Source: Bacteroidia bacterium (GTDB lineage: Bacteria; Bacteroidota; Bacteroidia; 2-12-FULL-35-15). Taken from it: a stretch of DNA of 64,000 nt. The DNA lies in assembly GCA_030654175.1 (NCBI GenBank), contig JAURXZ010000013.1:1-64000 (forward strand), given 5' to 3'. Below, one piece after another: positions 15,703 to 25,847 of this stretch. Every line of letters starts with the position of its first letter. The first letter of the stretch is position 1. Position numbers and translations under genes: made by a program. A model generated the notes under the pieces. The model was not told the origin of the DNA, did no database searches, and saw nothing but the letters and a program-made list of their open reading frames with translations.

Positions 15703-16707
15703 ATGCTTAATTATTTCAGAATAGGTTTATTTTTAACTGTTTTACAGCTTCCTGTCTATGCCGGAAACACAGAATCGGCAGGGGCTGCGCAATTGTATGT
15801 CCGGAATTTTAAAGAGGATGCTATAAAAGAGATGTTGCTGTATAACATTCCTGCAAGTATAATACTTGCACAAGGGATGCTGGAGAGCGGGAATGGAACC
15901 AGCGATCTGGCTGTTTTAGCTAATAATCATTTTGGTATTAAGTGTCATGATGAATGGGAGGGGCCCACGTTTATAAAAAACGATGATACAGAAAATGAAT
16001 GTTTTAGAAAATATCCAACAGTTCTTGATTCCTATACAGATCATTCTTTATTTTTAAAGTCAAGGGCACGTTACTCGCAACTTTTCGAACTTAACCACAC
16101 TGATTACAGAGCCTGGGCAAAAGGGCTGAAAGAGGCTGGTTATGCTACAGATCCGGACTATACAAAACGGTTATTAGATCTAATTGAAACACATGAATTG
16201 TTTAAATATGATCTGACCGGACAATCATCAAAAAAAACAAAAAACGATCTGACAAAGAAACAATCCGGGAATTTAAAAAACGAAGTCCCAGGGAATACGA
16301 ACCCTATCCAACCCGCTCCGGCAGCAGAAGGTAAGGCAACAGTTATTCTTGAAAAACCACAAAAGCACGAGGTTTTACGTTTAGGAATAGTCAAATACAT
16401 TATTATTAAACCTAATGACACGTTTGATAAAATAGCGAAGGAAACAGATAAAGACCTTTGGCAGCTTTATAAATTCAATGACTTATCAGAATACGACAAG
16501 TTAGTTCCCGGACAAAAATTATACCTGCAACCGAAACTCAGAAAAGCAAAGGAGCATTATCATATTGTGAAAATGGGCGAAACCATGAAATCAATTTCTC
16601 AATTTTATGGCATAAAATTAAGGCTACTCTACAAAAAAAATAATATGAGGGAGTGGGAGGAGCCTGTTGCCGGACAGCTGCTCTATATGCGGGATACGAA
16701 GAAGTAG
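15703..16707 (+). CDS. Glucosaminidase (GH73) with two LysM domains
   Basis: 334 residues from ATG 15703, chosen because it gives a clean signal peptide MLNYFRIGLFLTVLQLPVYA; the earlier TTG 15664 lies in the promoter. Glucosaminidase domain about 35-170: SIILAQGMLESGNGTSDLA with catalytic E61, NNHFGIKCH, and YADHS-like YTDHSLFLKSRARY. A Lys/Asn/Pro-rich linker follows, then two LysM repeats, YIIIKPNDTFDKIAKETDK and YHIVKMGETMKSISQFYGI, that bind peptidoglycan. It cleaves glycan strands in the periplasm, in growth or daughter-cell separation. Similar to FlgJ/Bax-type proteins of Bacteroidota. Confidence 0.93.
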   Translation: MLNYFRIGLFLTVLQLPVYAGNTESAGAAQLYVRNFKEDAIKEMLLYNIPASIILAQGMLESGNGTSDLAVLANNHFGIKCHDEWEGPTFIKNDDTENECFRKYPTVLDSYTDHSLFLKSRARYSQLFELNHTDYRAWAKGLKEAGYATDPDYTKRLLDLIETHELFKYDLTGQSSKKTKNDLTKKQSGNLKNEVPGNTNPIQPAPAAEGKATVILEKPQKHEVLRLGIVKYIIIKPNDTFDKIAKETDKDLWQLYKFNDLSEYDKLVPGQKLYLQPKLRKAKEHYHIVKMGETMKSISQFYGIKLRLLYKKNNMREWEEPVAGQLLYMRDTKK

Positions 16708-16749
16708 TGAGTTTGTTAATGGTATTAAAGGCTCTTTTATTGTTAGAAG

Positions 16750-16854
16750 GCTGCGTTAGGGATTGCAACGGAAATCCTTTTCTTTTTAGAAAAGATTGAA
16801 GTGTAAAGCCCAGCCCTTTCTTTTTAGAAAGGGAACGCCCAAAAGAATTTAATT
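16750..16854 (+). repeat. Dispersed intergenic repeat, copy C
   Basis: The least disturbed copy: GCTGCGTTAGGGATTGCAAC, GGAAATCC, hairpin CTTTTCTTTTTAGAAAAG, ATTGAAGTGTAAAGCCCAG, hairpin CCCTTTCTTTTTAGAAAGGG, AACGCCCAAAAG. It sits between two convergent genes. Confidence 0.88.
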
Positions 16855-16877
16855 CTTCATTAACTTCGCAATTACTA

Positions 16878-18113
16878 TCAATGAAAAAACAAATACGAAA
16901 TATAAATAGCTGCAATCACCCCGGCTAAATCTGCTATTAAACCTGCCGTTACAGCATAACGGGTTTTCTTTATTCCTACAGAACCGAAGTACAATGCAAC
17001 AATATAAAAGGTAGTATCAGCAGCACCCTGAAACACACAACTCAGTCTTCCAACAAATGAATCCGGCCCGTGGGTTTGCATTGCTTCTATCATCATTGCT
17101 TTAGCACCACTGCCGCTTAATGGCTTCATCAATGCGGTGGGTAGGGCGCCCACGAAATCAGTATTCATATTCAACACACTGAAAAAATAGGCGATTCCGT
17201 TCACCAAATAGTCCATAGCCCCCGAAGCACGGAACACTGCAACGCCAACTAACATGGCAACTAAATAAGGAATAACTTTTATTGCAGTTTCAAATCCACT
17301 TTTTGCCCCTTCAATAAAAGTATCATAAACATTCGCTTTCTTGCGTAAGGCGCCAAGTATGAAAGAAACAATAATTGTTAGTAAAATTACATTAGCACTT
17401 ACCTTTGAAATAGTAGCGATCTGTTCCTGCTCTAATGTGCTAAAGTACCATATAATACTGCCAATGGCAGCACTGATACACAACAACCAGGTCATTACAA
17501 TCCGATTGAATAAATTAATTTTTTGCCATATTGAAACTGCTATCAATCCGGTTATTGTGGAAAAATAGGTTGCAATTAAAATTGGTATGAACACATCTGA
17601 AGGGTCGGCAGCGCCAAGTATGGCGCGCTGTGCAAGGATGGTAACAGGTATAATTGTTAAGCCCGAAGTATTCAAAACCAAAAACATAATTTGCGCGTTT
17701 GATGCTGTATCTTTATTCGGATTGAGTTCCTGCATGCCATTCATTGCTTTCAAACCAAGCGGTGTTGCTGCATTATCAAGCCCCAGCATGTTTGCAGAAA
17801 AGTTCATCATTATTTGTCCATTTGCGGGATGATCTTTCGGGATTTCAGGAAATAATTTATTGAAAAAAGGACCAACAATACGTGATAAAAAATTAATAGC
17901 ACCTGCTTTTTCTCCAATGTTCATAAGGCCCAACCATAGCGTCATTACACCAACTAAGGGTAATGAAATATCCATTACTGCCATTTTGGATGAGCTAAAT
18001 GTTGCATCAATTATTGTTTTAAAAACTTCGGTATCACCTGTAACAATAAGCTTTAAAAGCGCTACAACGAAAGCAATAACAAAAAATGCGATCCAGATAT
18101 AATTTAGTACCAT
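16878..18113 (-). CDS. Nucleoside-recognition (Gate) domain membrane protein, SpmA-SpmB fusion
   Basis: 411 residues from ATG 18113 (the 18128 start adds MYIRA). About ten hydrophobic helices. Two Gate-type halves are visible: SLPLVGVMTLWLGLMNIGEKAG with GQIMMNFSANMLGLDNAATPLGLKAM (SpmA-like) and FIEGAKSGFETAIKVIPYLVAMLVGVAVFR with ALPTALMKPLSGSGAKAMM and SCVFQGAADTTFYIVALYFGSVG (SpmB-like). In Bacillus the two are separate spore-maturation proteins; in non-sporulating Bacteroidota the fused form is probably a transporter of unknown substrate. A TATATTCG lies four bases before the ATG. Confidence 0.87.
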   Translation of the reverse strand: MVLNYIWIAFFVIAFVVALLKLIVTGDTEVFKTIIDATFSSSKMAVMDISLPLVGVMTLWLGLMNIGEKAGAINFLSRIVGPFFNKLFPEIPKDHPANGQIMMNFSANMLGLDNAATPLGLKAMNGMQELNPNKDTASNAQIMFLVLNTSGLTIIPVTILAQRAILGAADPSDVFIPILIATYFSTITGLIAVSIWQKINLFNRIVMTWLLCISAAIGSIIWYFSTLEQEQIATISKVSANVILLTIIVSFILGALRKKANVYDTFIEGAKSGFETAIKVIPYLVAMLVGVAVFRASGAMDYLVNGIAYFFSVLNMNTDFVGALPTALMKPLSGSGAKAMMIEAMQTHGPDSFVGRLSCVFQGAADTTFYIVALYFGSVGIKKTRYAVTAGLIADLAGVIAAIYISYLFFH

Positions 18114-18239
18114 GGCACGAATATACAAATTCGTTGAAAGGAGGAGTTCGGGATTGATAGAATTATAAAATTTGGTAAAAAATCCACCTATGAAATGGGT
18201 TTTATTTCTATTTTTGAATCCTATTTAAATTGTAAATAA

Positions 18240-19550
<1,311 letters not shown>

Positions 19551-19735
19551 TTTATATTATAGAATGGGTAATAAACAATGAAATATACCGATGTAATTGG
19601 CACGCGAAAACTTCATTATTCATTGTCAAAGGACCATTATCAATTATATTTAATTAATTACTTTTTAATCTGATAAAATCCTTTTATCTTTCGGAAAAAC
19701 TGAATAAACGTTATTACTTATATTCGACACTACAT

Positions 19736-21064
19736 ATGGATTCATTAAAAGAAAGATTTGCTGCAAAAGCAGGACCGATAGCAGCAGAAGTTAAAACCCT
19801 TATCAAAGAAAAAGGTGATTTTAAATTAGGCGAATACACCGTAGCTCAGGTATACCAAGGTATGAAGGGTATGATCGGTATGGTTACCGAAACATCAAAG
19901 CTGGATCCTGAAGAGGGGATCCGTTTCAGAGGTTTTACCATTCCCGAATTGCGTGAAAGACTACCAAAGGCTCCGGGTGGTACAGAACCATTGCCGGAAG
20001 GTATATTTTACCTGATGCTTTTGGGAGAACTTCCAACTCAGGAAGAAGTATTGCAAATTGGTAATACATGGGCGCGCAGAGCAATAGTGCCAAAGCACGT
20101 ATTTGATGTGTTGGACGAATTACCTGCTTCCACTCACCCAATGACACAATTTGTAATTGCTATCATGGCAATGCAAACGGAGTCATTATTTGCAGCCGCT
20201 TATAAAAAAGGTGTTAACAAAAGAGATTATTGGGATTATGTGTATGAAGATTCAATGAATCTGATTGCCCGTTTACCGCGTATTGCAGCTTATATTTACC
20301 GTAGAAAATACAAAAATGGTGTTCACATTGAACCGGATCCGAAATTAGATTGGGCAGCAAACCTTGCACACATGCTGGGTTACGAAGAGTTTGATATGAA
20401 ACGTTTAATGCGTTTGTATATGACCATTCACGTTGACCACGAAGGAGGAAATGTTTCGGCTCATGCAACTCACCTTGTGGGTTCAGCATTAAGTGATCCT
20501 TATTTTGCTTTTGCAGCCGGTATGGCGGGATTAGCTGGTCCTTTACATGGCCTTGCAAACCAGGAAGTATTAAGCTGGATTCTTGAATTGCGTAAAGAAT
20601 TAGGTGGTGGTTTACCAACCGAAAAACAAATTGAAGATTATATTAAGAAAACTCTTGCGGAAGGTAAAGTTGTTCCGGGTTACGGACACGCGGTATTGCG
20701 TAAAACTGACCCACGCTTTACAGCTCAGCAGGATTTTTATAACCGTTACATCAAGCCAAAAGGAAAAGATGACCTTTGCGAAATTGTGCAAATGGTATAT
20801 AAAGTAGCTCCTCAGATTCTTGAGAACACAGGCAAAATAAAAAACCCTTGGCCAAATGTAGATGCACATTCAGGTGTATTGTTAACGCATTATGGAATGG
20901 TTGAACATGATTTTTATACGGTATTGTTTGGTGTATCCCGTTCATTAGGGGTATTGTCTTCATTAATTTGGGATCGTGCATTGCGTCACCCAATTGAGAG
21001 ACCGGGTTCTATTACAACCGAAGGCATCAAAAAGAAAATTGCCGCTGCAGAAGCAAAAGCATAA
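19736..21064 (+). CDS. gltA: Citrate synthase
   Basis: 442 residues, ATG start after a weak TTATCTTTC box. It is the type I, mitochondrial-like form: IRFRGFTIPELRERLPKAPGG, HEGGNVSAHATHLVGSALSD, GPLHGLANQEVLSW (catalytic His), VPGYGHAVLRKTDPR (second His) and NVDAHSGVLLTHYG (catalytic Asp). Condenses oxaloacetate and acetyl-CoA, entry of the citric acid cycle. Next to eno by chance or for shared control. Ends 0-2 bases before a strong terminator. Confidence 0.97.
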   Translation: MDSLKERFAAKAGPIAAEVKTLIKEKGDFKLGEYTVAQVYQGMKGMIGMVTETSKLDPEEGIRFRGFTIPELRERLPKAPGGTEPLPEGIFYLMLLGELPTQEEVLQIGNTWARRAIVPKHVFDVLDELPASTHPMTQFVIAIMAMQTESLFAAAYKKGVNKRDYWDYVYEDSMNLIARLPRIAAYIYRRKYKNGVHIEPDPKLDWAANLAHMLGYEEFDMKRLMRLYMTIHVDHEGGNVSAHATHLVGSALSDPYFAFAAGMAGLAGPLHGLANQEVLSWILELRKELGGGLPTEKQIEDYIKKTLAEGKVVPGYGHAVLRKTDPRFTAQQDFYNRYIKPKGKDDLCEIVQMVYKVAPQILENTGKIKNPWPNVDAHSGVLLTHYGMVEHDFYTVLFGVSRSLGVLSSLIWDRALRHPIERPGSITTEGIKKKIAAAEAKA

Positions 21065-21101
21065 AAAAAAGGCTCCGAAATTTTTCGGAGCCTTTTTTTT
21101 T
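21063..21101 (+). terminator. Strong terminator of gltA
   Basis: A-run, stem GGCTCCGAAA / TTTCGGAGCC with a very small loop, then nine T. It begins within the stop codon of gltA and can work in both directions. Confidence 0.95.
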
Positions 21102-21158
21102 GCTTCACACGTTTCCGCGACTATTTCGTAATATATTTATAGGCTATTTTTTTACGAT

Positions 21159-21315
21159 GTTGCGTTAGGGATCCCTTCGACAAGCTCAGGATAAATTCCG
21201 CGAAAATACTTTTCTTGTTTAAGAAAAGATTGAAGCCCTTCGGCATTGCTCAGGATAAACTCCAAGCCCGTCCCTTTCTTTTTTAAGAAAAGGAAACGCC
21301 CCAATTAATTAAATT
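21159..21315 (+). repeat. Dispersed intergenic repeat, copy D, with two internal insertions
   Basis: The framework TGCGTTAGGGAT, CTTTTCTTGTTTAAGAAAAG, ATTGAAGC, AAGCCCGTCCC and GGAAACGCCCC matches copies A-C. Two related stretches, CCCTTCGACAAGCTCAGGAT at 21172 and CCTTCGGCATTGCTCAGGAT at 21237, each followed by AAA.TCC, replace the short segments between the hairpins. The second element type is itself a repeat nested in the first. Confidence 0.82.
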
Positions 21316-21360
21316 TCAATAAATTAATTGCAAGAAAAATAAGGCTCCTAATTTTAACTA

Positions 21361-22821
21361 CTACTTCAACCTGATGTATTTATGAAATTCAGGAACAATT
21401 TTCAATACATACGTCAGCCCACCATAAACAGCAATAATTACAGTTGATTTCATGATCATTGAAATTATTGCATTATTCATTGAAGGCAAAAAATAACTCA
21501 CCAGGAATGCAATAGCTATTACCAGAAGTATTTTTAAACTTGATGTATCATAGGGCTGCATTTTAAATTTTTTCAGAATAATAAAATATTTCAATACATT
21601 ATAAATCACTGATGACAATGCTGTGGCTAACGCTGCTCCTTCAATTCCATAAATTGGGATTAAAATAATATTTAAAATAACAGCTAAAATTAATAACAGA
21701 AATAACAAATAGGTTCCATAAAGATATTTATCCGAAGTAAAAAGAATTGAAGTGTTTACACCTGTAGCGATATTTAAAAATCCCCCAACGCATGCAATTA
21801 TAGCAACTGTGGCACCTTGATGGTAAGCTTCCGGTAAAAGTCCAAGGAGATCGTGAATATTTGCAATAATACCAACCATCAACAATCCTCCGCCAAGCAT
21901 TAAATATTTAACGGATTGATAATATATTTTTTGTATGCTCTGCACATCCTTATTTGCCCATGCTTGTGCCACTTTAGTGTGGGTGATACGTTCTAGCGAC
22001 AAGAGTGGTATTTCAATAACCATAGCGATATAAGCAGAAACCGTAAAAATACCAACATAATCCAGACTCAAATATTTGCCGATCATTATTGTATCCAAAT
22101 GCTTTAAACTTATTGAAGAGAAGCTTGCCAAAGTTAACAGCAAACCAAATTTGGCCATCTTTCCCACTCCAATCGATTTTAAATGGCTCAAATCAATTTT
22201 TAAAGAAGGTTTATCCACTGCATAAATATATAGTATCATTGAAATGGCCTGCAAAAAATAGATCAGTACAAACAAATTGATAAACTGCACCAATTCGATC
22301 CATTTTAAATAGTATATAATAATTAACAGGATGAATAATATCCTTGAAAAAATCCCTTCAAAAAAACTGATGATCGCGGTTTTAAATAGGGAGGCGCAAT
22401 AGGCATTTAAGGTCATATTAAGGCCAATAATTATGGCAAAGGGTAAAAGCAAATCAAAAAAGCGAGTGAATAAAAAGGATTGTTGAATGTATTGGCTGAT
22501 GATCACATTTTTGAATACAAAAACTAAAACTCCGCAAACAATAGTTCCTACCAACGGAAAGAGCAGCATAAAGCCAAAATAACCATGATGTTTTTTTTCT
22601 TCGTTACGGAAATAAGGGAAAAATTTAGTGGTAACGCTGCTCGAGCCTAAAGGCAATACAGTAGCTATCAAACTTGCGGCAGCAATTAAAATCCGTGTTA
22701 ATCCAAGTTCTTCAGGCTTTAATAAATTAGGCTGGATGAACAACAGGCTAATAAAGCCAATTACAACACCTGTGTAAGTGATAATGACGTTTTGAATCCC
22801 TTGTTTTTTTATTGAGCTCAA
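21361..22821 (-). CDS. Lipid-linked oligosaccharide flippase (Wzx / MOP superfamily)
   Basis: 486 residues, about 12-14 transmembrane helices spread over the whole length, starting MSSIKKQGIQNVIITYTGVVIGFISLLFI. The N-terminal pattern and YGIEGAALATALSSVIYN near helix 11 fit polysaccharide-biosynthesis transporters. It should move undecaprenyl-linked repeat units across the inner membrane. It is the last gene of the polysaccharide locus and is clearly paralogous to the flippase at 27956-29437 (both have IGLxxLL, RxFPxF and a PxYGxxGAA motif). Confidence 0.88.
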   Translation of the reverse strand: MSSIKKQGIQNVIITYTGVVIGFISLLFIQPNLLKPEELGLTRILIAAASLIATVLPLGSSSVTTKFFPYFRNEEKKHHGYFGFMLLFPLVGTIVCGVLVFVFKNVIISQYIQQSFLFTRFFDLLLPFAIIIGLNMTLNAYCASLFKTAIISFFEGIFSRILFILLIIIYYLKWIELVQFINLFVLIYFLQAISMILYIYAVDKPSLKIDLSHLKSIGVGKMAKFGLLLTLASFSSISLKHLDTIMIGKYLSLDYVGIFTVSAYIAMVIEIPLLSLERITHTKVAQAWANKDVQSIQKIYYQSVKYLMLGGGLLMVGIIANIHDLLGLLPEAYHQGATVAIIACVGGFLNIATGVNTSILFTSDKYLYGTYLLFLLLILAVILNIILIPIYGIEGAALATALSSVIYNVLKYFIILKKFKMQPYDTSSLKILLVIAIAFLVSYFLPSMNNAIISMIMKSTVIIAVYGGLTYVLKIVPEFHKYIRLK

Positions 22822-22832
22822 GCTTTTAGATA

Positions 22833-23585
22833 TTAGGTCATAGACTTACGTGTAAGTTTATGAATAGGGTAACGTAGAATAATATATACATGATTAAATA
22901 TAGTTTGAAAAAAACCATAATGTTTAACCATTATTTTAAAACGTTCTATTAATGCTCTGGTTTGGTTTTGCTTAGAGGCGCCACCTTCCAGAAATTTTGA
23001 AATGTAAATTTGGGTATTACTGATTTTATCTGATCTTTTCAATACACTAATTACCCAATCAATATCCGAACTGATATGATAATCCAAATTGTAGAAATCA
23101 CATAACGCTCTTTTGGCAATAAATGACTGATGTGAAACACACATTCCGTATTTTAAACTTTTCCAAGTAAGTTGCAGTGGAGGAGCCAATCGCCTGTCAG
23201 CGAGCTGTTCCCCACTTTCATTAGTTATTGCAGTATTTCCATAATAGACATCAGCATTGGTGTAATTTTCAAATACTTTTGATAATGTGGTATTCGTATA
23301 TAATTCATCTCCGGCATTTAAAAACAAAACGTAATCACCAGTAGCTATTTTTAAACCTTTGTTCATAGCATCATAAATACCTTTGTCTTTTTCGGAAATA
23401 ATTTTTGCAATTCTTGAACTGTATTGTTTTATAATTGTTAATGTTCTGTCATTTGAAAGACCATCCACAATAATGTATTCAATATTAGTATAGGTTTGTT
23501 CCAATACACTTTTAATGGTTCGGTCAATTAATGGTGCTCCATTAAATACAACTGTGATGATGCTTATTTTAGGAATGTTTTGCAT
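22833..23585 (-). CDS. Family 2 glycosyltransferase
   Basis: 250 residues from ATG 23585; an in-frame TTG at 23609 abuts the stop of the previous gene, so the ATG is preferred but not certain. GT-A fold: ISIITVVFNGAPLIDRTIKSVLEQTY, VDGLSNDRT (nucleotide-binding DG-S-D), GIYDAMNKGLKIATGDYVLFLNAGDE with the metal-binding position in NAGDE. Close to WcaA/colanic-type transferases. Cytoplasmic face of the membrane, adds a sugar to the growing repeat unit. Donor and linkage unknown. Confidence 0.9.
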   Translation of the reverse strand: MQNIPKISIITVVFNGAPLIDRTIKSVLEQTYTNIEYIIVDGLSNDRTLTIIKQYSSRIAKIISEKDKGIYDAMNKGLKIATGDYVLFLNAGDELYTNTTLSKVFENYTNADVYYGNTAITNESGEQLADRRLAPPLQLTWKSLKYGMCVSHQSFIAKRALCDFYNLDYHISSDIDWVISVLKRSDKISNTQIYISKFLEGGASKQNQTRALIERFKIMVKHYGFFQTIFNHVYIILRYPIHKLTRKSMT

Positions 23586-23609
23586 TAAAGGACCATTAAT
23601 TTCTAACAA

Positions 23610-24815
23610 TTAATTAAATTGTTTTTGATATAAATCAACAAGTTGATCGACTACTTTTTTTTCAGAAAATTTTGCTTCGATAGTGGCTCTTCCATTTTTT
23701 GAAAAGGAAGTATAGTCATCCAACTCAATAAAATTCTCGAGATTTTGGATGAACTCTTTTTCGTTATTAAGGTCGGCCAACAGTCCTGATTTGTGATTTA
23801 TTACCATATCAGGTATTCCACCAATATTAAAACCAAGAACAGGAGTGCCGCAAGCTAAAGACTCTACAACGGTATTAGGCAAGTTGTCTTCAATGGATGG
23901 TATTACAAAAAAATCGGCAGCATTATAACAATTTACAATGTCAGCCTCATTGGTTATAAAACCGAGCTGAATTACCTGGAAACCAAAGTTAATATTCTCA
24001 ACATTTTTACCTAGCATTAAAACACAAATTTTGTGTTTGTTTTTAATCTGGTTCAATGCTGAAAAAAGTAAATGCATACCTTTTCTTTTATCATCTGGTT
24101 TTTCAGCAACAAACAAAATAAATTTTTTATCTGTTTGTTCAATATTTAGTTTTCTGCGAGCTTCCGCTTTATTTACCGGTTTAAAAATATCCGTATTAAT
24201 ACAATTAGGGATCACTTCCACTTCAAAATTTTTAAAAACCTCACTTTCCTTTGCCAATTTCCCAAGCCAGGCAGAAGGGGAAATGATTTTCAAATTGGCA
24301 TCTTTTAAATACTTTTTCTTTTTCTCAATATTTCGTTGAAGTAATTTACGATAAGGTTTGTAATCTAAATCAGAGGTGTAATGATTTCCGCCAGTAAAAG
24401 GGTTCATGTCATGTAAGGTCCAGAAAATGTTTTTCTGTTTGTCGGCAAAAATGTGTTTATAGGAAATTATTTTTGGAACCCAGTGTAAATGTATAATGTC
24501 CGCATCTTTGTATATTTCAAGTTTATCAATGCGGAAACAGGAAGAGGGGCCGTTTATGTATGCTTTCTTATTAAAAAAGGTTGGAAGTCTATTTAACAGC
24601 TGATTGATGAATTTTAAAAGAATAAAATAAAGAAAACCTTTTTGTTTTGAAATAATTTCCTGAATGGAGTAAACGTTTTTCTCTGCCGGTGAATTAATTT
24701 TGTCTAAAACCAATAAACTGGAATTGATCCCATTTGCTAAAAATGCCTGATGCTGTCTTCTGCACGCAATTGCAGCGCCTCCTCCATAATTAGTGGTTAT
24801 TAATAGTATCTTCAT
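23610..24815 (-). CDS. Family 4 glycosyltransferase
   Basis: 401 residues, GT-B fold. N-terminal MKILLITTNYGGGAAIACRR (acceptor side) and C-terminal FVAEKPDDKRKGMHLLFSAL, LGFITNEADIVNCYNAADFFVIPSIEDNLPNTVVE and ACGTPVLGFNIGGIPD, the nucleotide-sugar binding region with the two conserved glutamates of the WcaL-like subgroup. HLHWVPKIISYKHI is also typical of this subgroup. Stop codon meets the downstream GT2 reading frame, so the two are translationally close. Confidence 0.9.
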   Translation of the reverse strand: MKILLITTNYGGGAAIACRRQHQAFLANGINSSLLVLDKINSPAEKNVYSIQEIISKQKGFLYFILLKFINQLLNRLPTFFNKKAYINGPSSCFRIDKLEIYKDADIIHLHWVPKIISYKHIFADKQKNIFWTLHDMNPFTGGNHYTSDLDYKPYRKLLQRNIEKKKKYLKDANLKIISPSAWLGKLAKESEVFKNFEVEVIPNCINTDIFKPVNKAEARRKLNIEQTDKKFILFVAEKPDDKRKGMHLLFSALNQIKNKHKICVLMLGKNVENINFGFQVIQLGFITNEADIVNCYNAADFFVIPSIEDNLPNTVVESLACGTPVLGFNIGGIPDMVINHKSGLLADLNNEKEFIQNLENFIELDDYTSFSKNGRATIEAKFSEKKVVDQLVDLYQKQFN

Positions 24816-24938
24816 TCTAAAGCTCTAAAATAGCATCTTATTCAAATAGATCATCTCTGCCAATTCCGGTTTTTTTATAAGTACAACTTGATATGTTTAT
24901 TAGATAGGTTACTTTTAATAATTGAATCGAAATCTGGT

Positions 24939-25577
24939 TTAAAGTTTCTCTGCAACCACTCTTACCTGGAAAAGTGATCTTGACATACGTCCATAAATTC
25001 TACAAGTCAGATTGAATATTGACTTGCCAAATAATTTGGCAATTTTTGCGTAGTGAGGCGGCCACTTATGAATAAAGGCCTTTGATTCAATAACTTTATA
25101 ACCTGCTTCAGTAAATAAATTGCCCAGATTCATTGGGCTCCAAGAAAATAAATGGTAATTGATGTCTTTGGGTTTATATTTATATCCAATCGATTCACAA
25201 GGTGTCACAAAAATTATTTTACCACCGGTTTTTAGTTTAGATTTAAGTAATTTGATTTGATCTAATGGATCTGGTACATGTTCCAATGCATGATTCGAGA
25301 TTATACAATCCGCCCAATTATCGGGAGCATCTTGCACATATTTAAAGGATTTAATTCCAAAATCATCTAAAGTTTTCCGTGCTTCATCATTAATTTCAAT
25401 TCCGATTTTATCTTTACAATTAATGTTATTTAAAAGAAATCCTCCGCCACAACCAAAATCCATTACATTCATATCTGATGTGATGTAATTTTCAAATTTT
25501 ATCATATTTGCCCATCCACCAAAAGCACTAATATTCTTTTGCCAGTTAAAGTAATTTTCATCATAATGTTCATTCAT
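24939..25577 (-). CDS. Class I SAM-dependent methyltransferase
   Basis: 212 residues. Motif I VMDFGCGGGFLLNNI, acidic loop KIGIEINDEARK, post-motif ISNHALEHVPDPLDQI and motif III KLKTGGKIIFVTP are those of Methyltransf_11/23-type enzymes. The MNEHYDENYFNWQKNISAFGG N-terminus is often seen in O-antigen locus methyltransferases. Probably modifies a sugar or the end of the polysaccharide chain. Acceptor unknown. About 120 bases separate it from the GT4 gene. Confidence 0.85.
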   Translation of the reverse strand: MNEHYDENYFNWQKNISAFGGWANMIKFENYITSDMNVMDFGCGGGFLLNNINCKDKIGIEINDEARKTLDDFGIKSFKYVQDAPDNWADCIISNHALEHVPDPLDQIKLLKSKLKTGGKIIFVTPCESIGYKYKPKDINYHLFSWSPMNLGNLFTEAGYKVIESKAFIHKWPPHYAKIAKLFGKSIFNLTCRIYGRMSRSLFQVRVVAEKL

Positions 25578-25847
25578 GATATTTCTCTCCTTTTTTTATA
25601 ATTTAAATTGTTTTGATGAAAAGCAATATATTGTAATTAGTTTATTGAAAGCGACAAGGGTGTTAATGTTTAGCAATTCTTTTTGGCTTTTAATTAACGG
25701 AAAACAAATATATAAATTATTTTCAGGAGATAGAATATAAACTAAATGGAAATCAGTAATTTATAATGTATTTATGATAACAGATGAAATTTGGTATTTG
25801 CATTTGTTGACCAGTAAAGCAAAGGAAAAGTGTGGAAAGGCTTTTAT
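25578..25847. other. Intergenic region, nothing recognised
   Basis: About 270 very AT-rich bases inside the polysaccharide locus. I see no reading frame, terminator or repeat that I can support. Confidence 0.5.
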
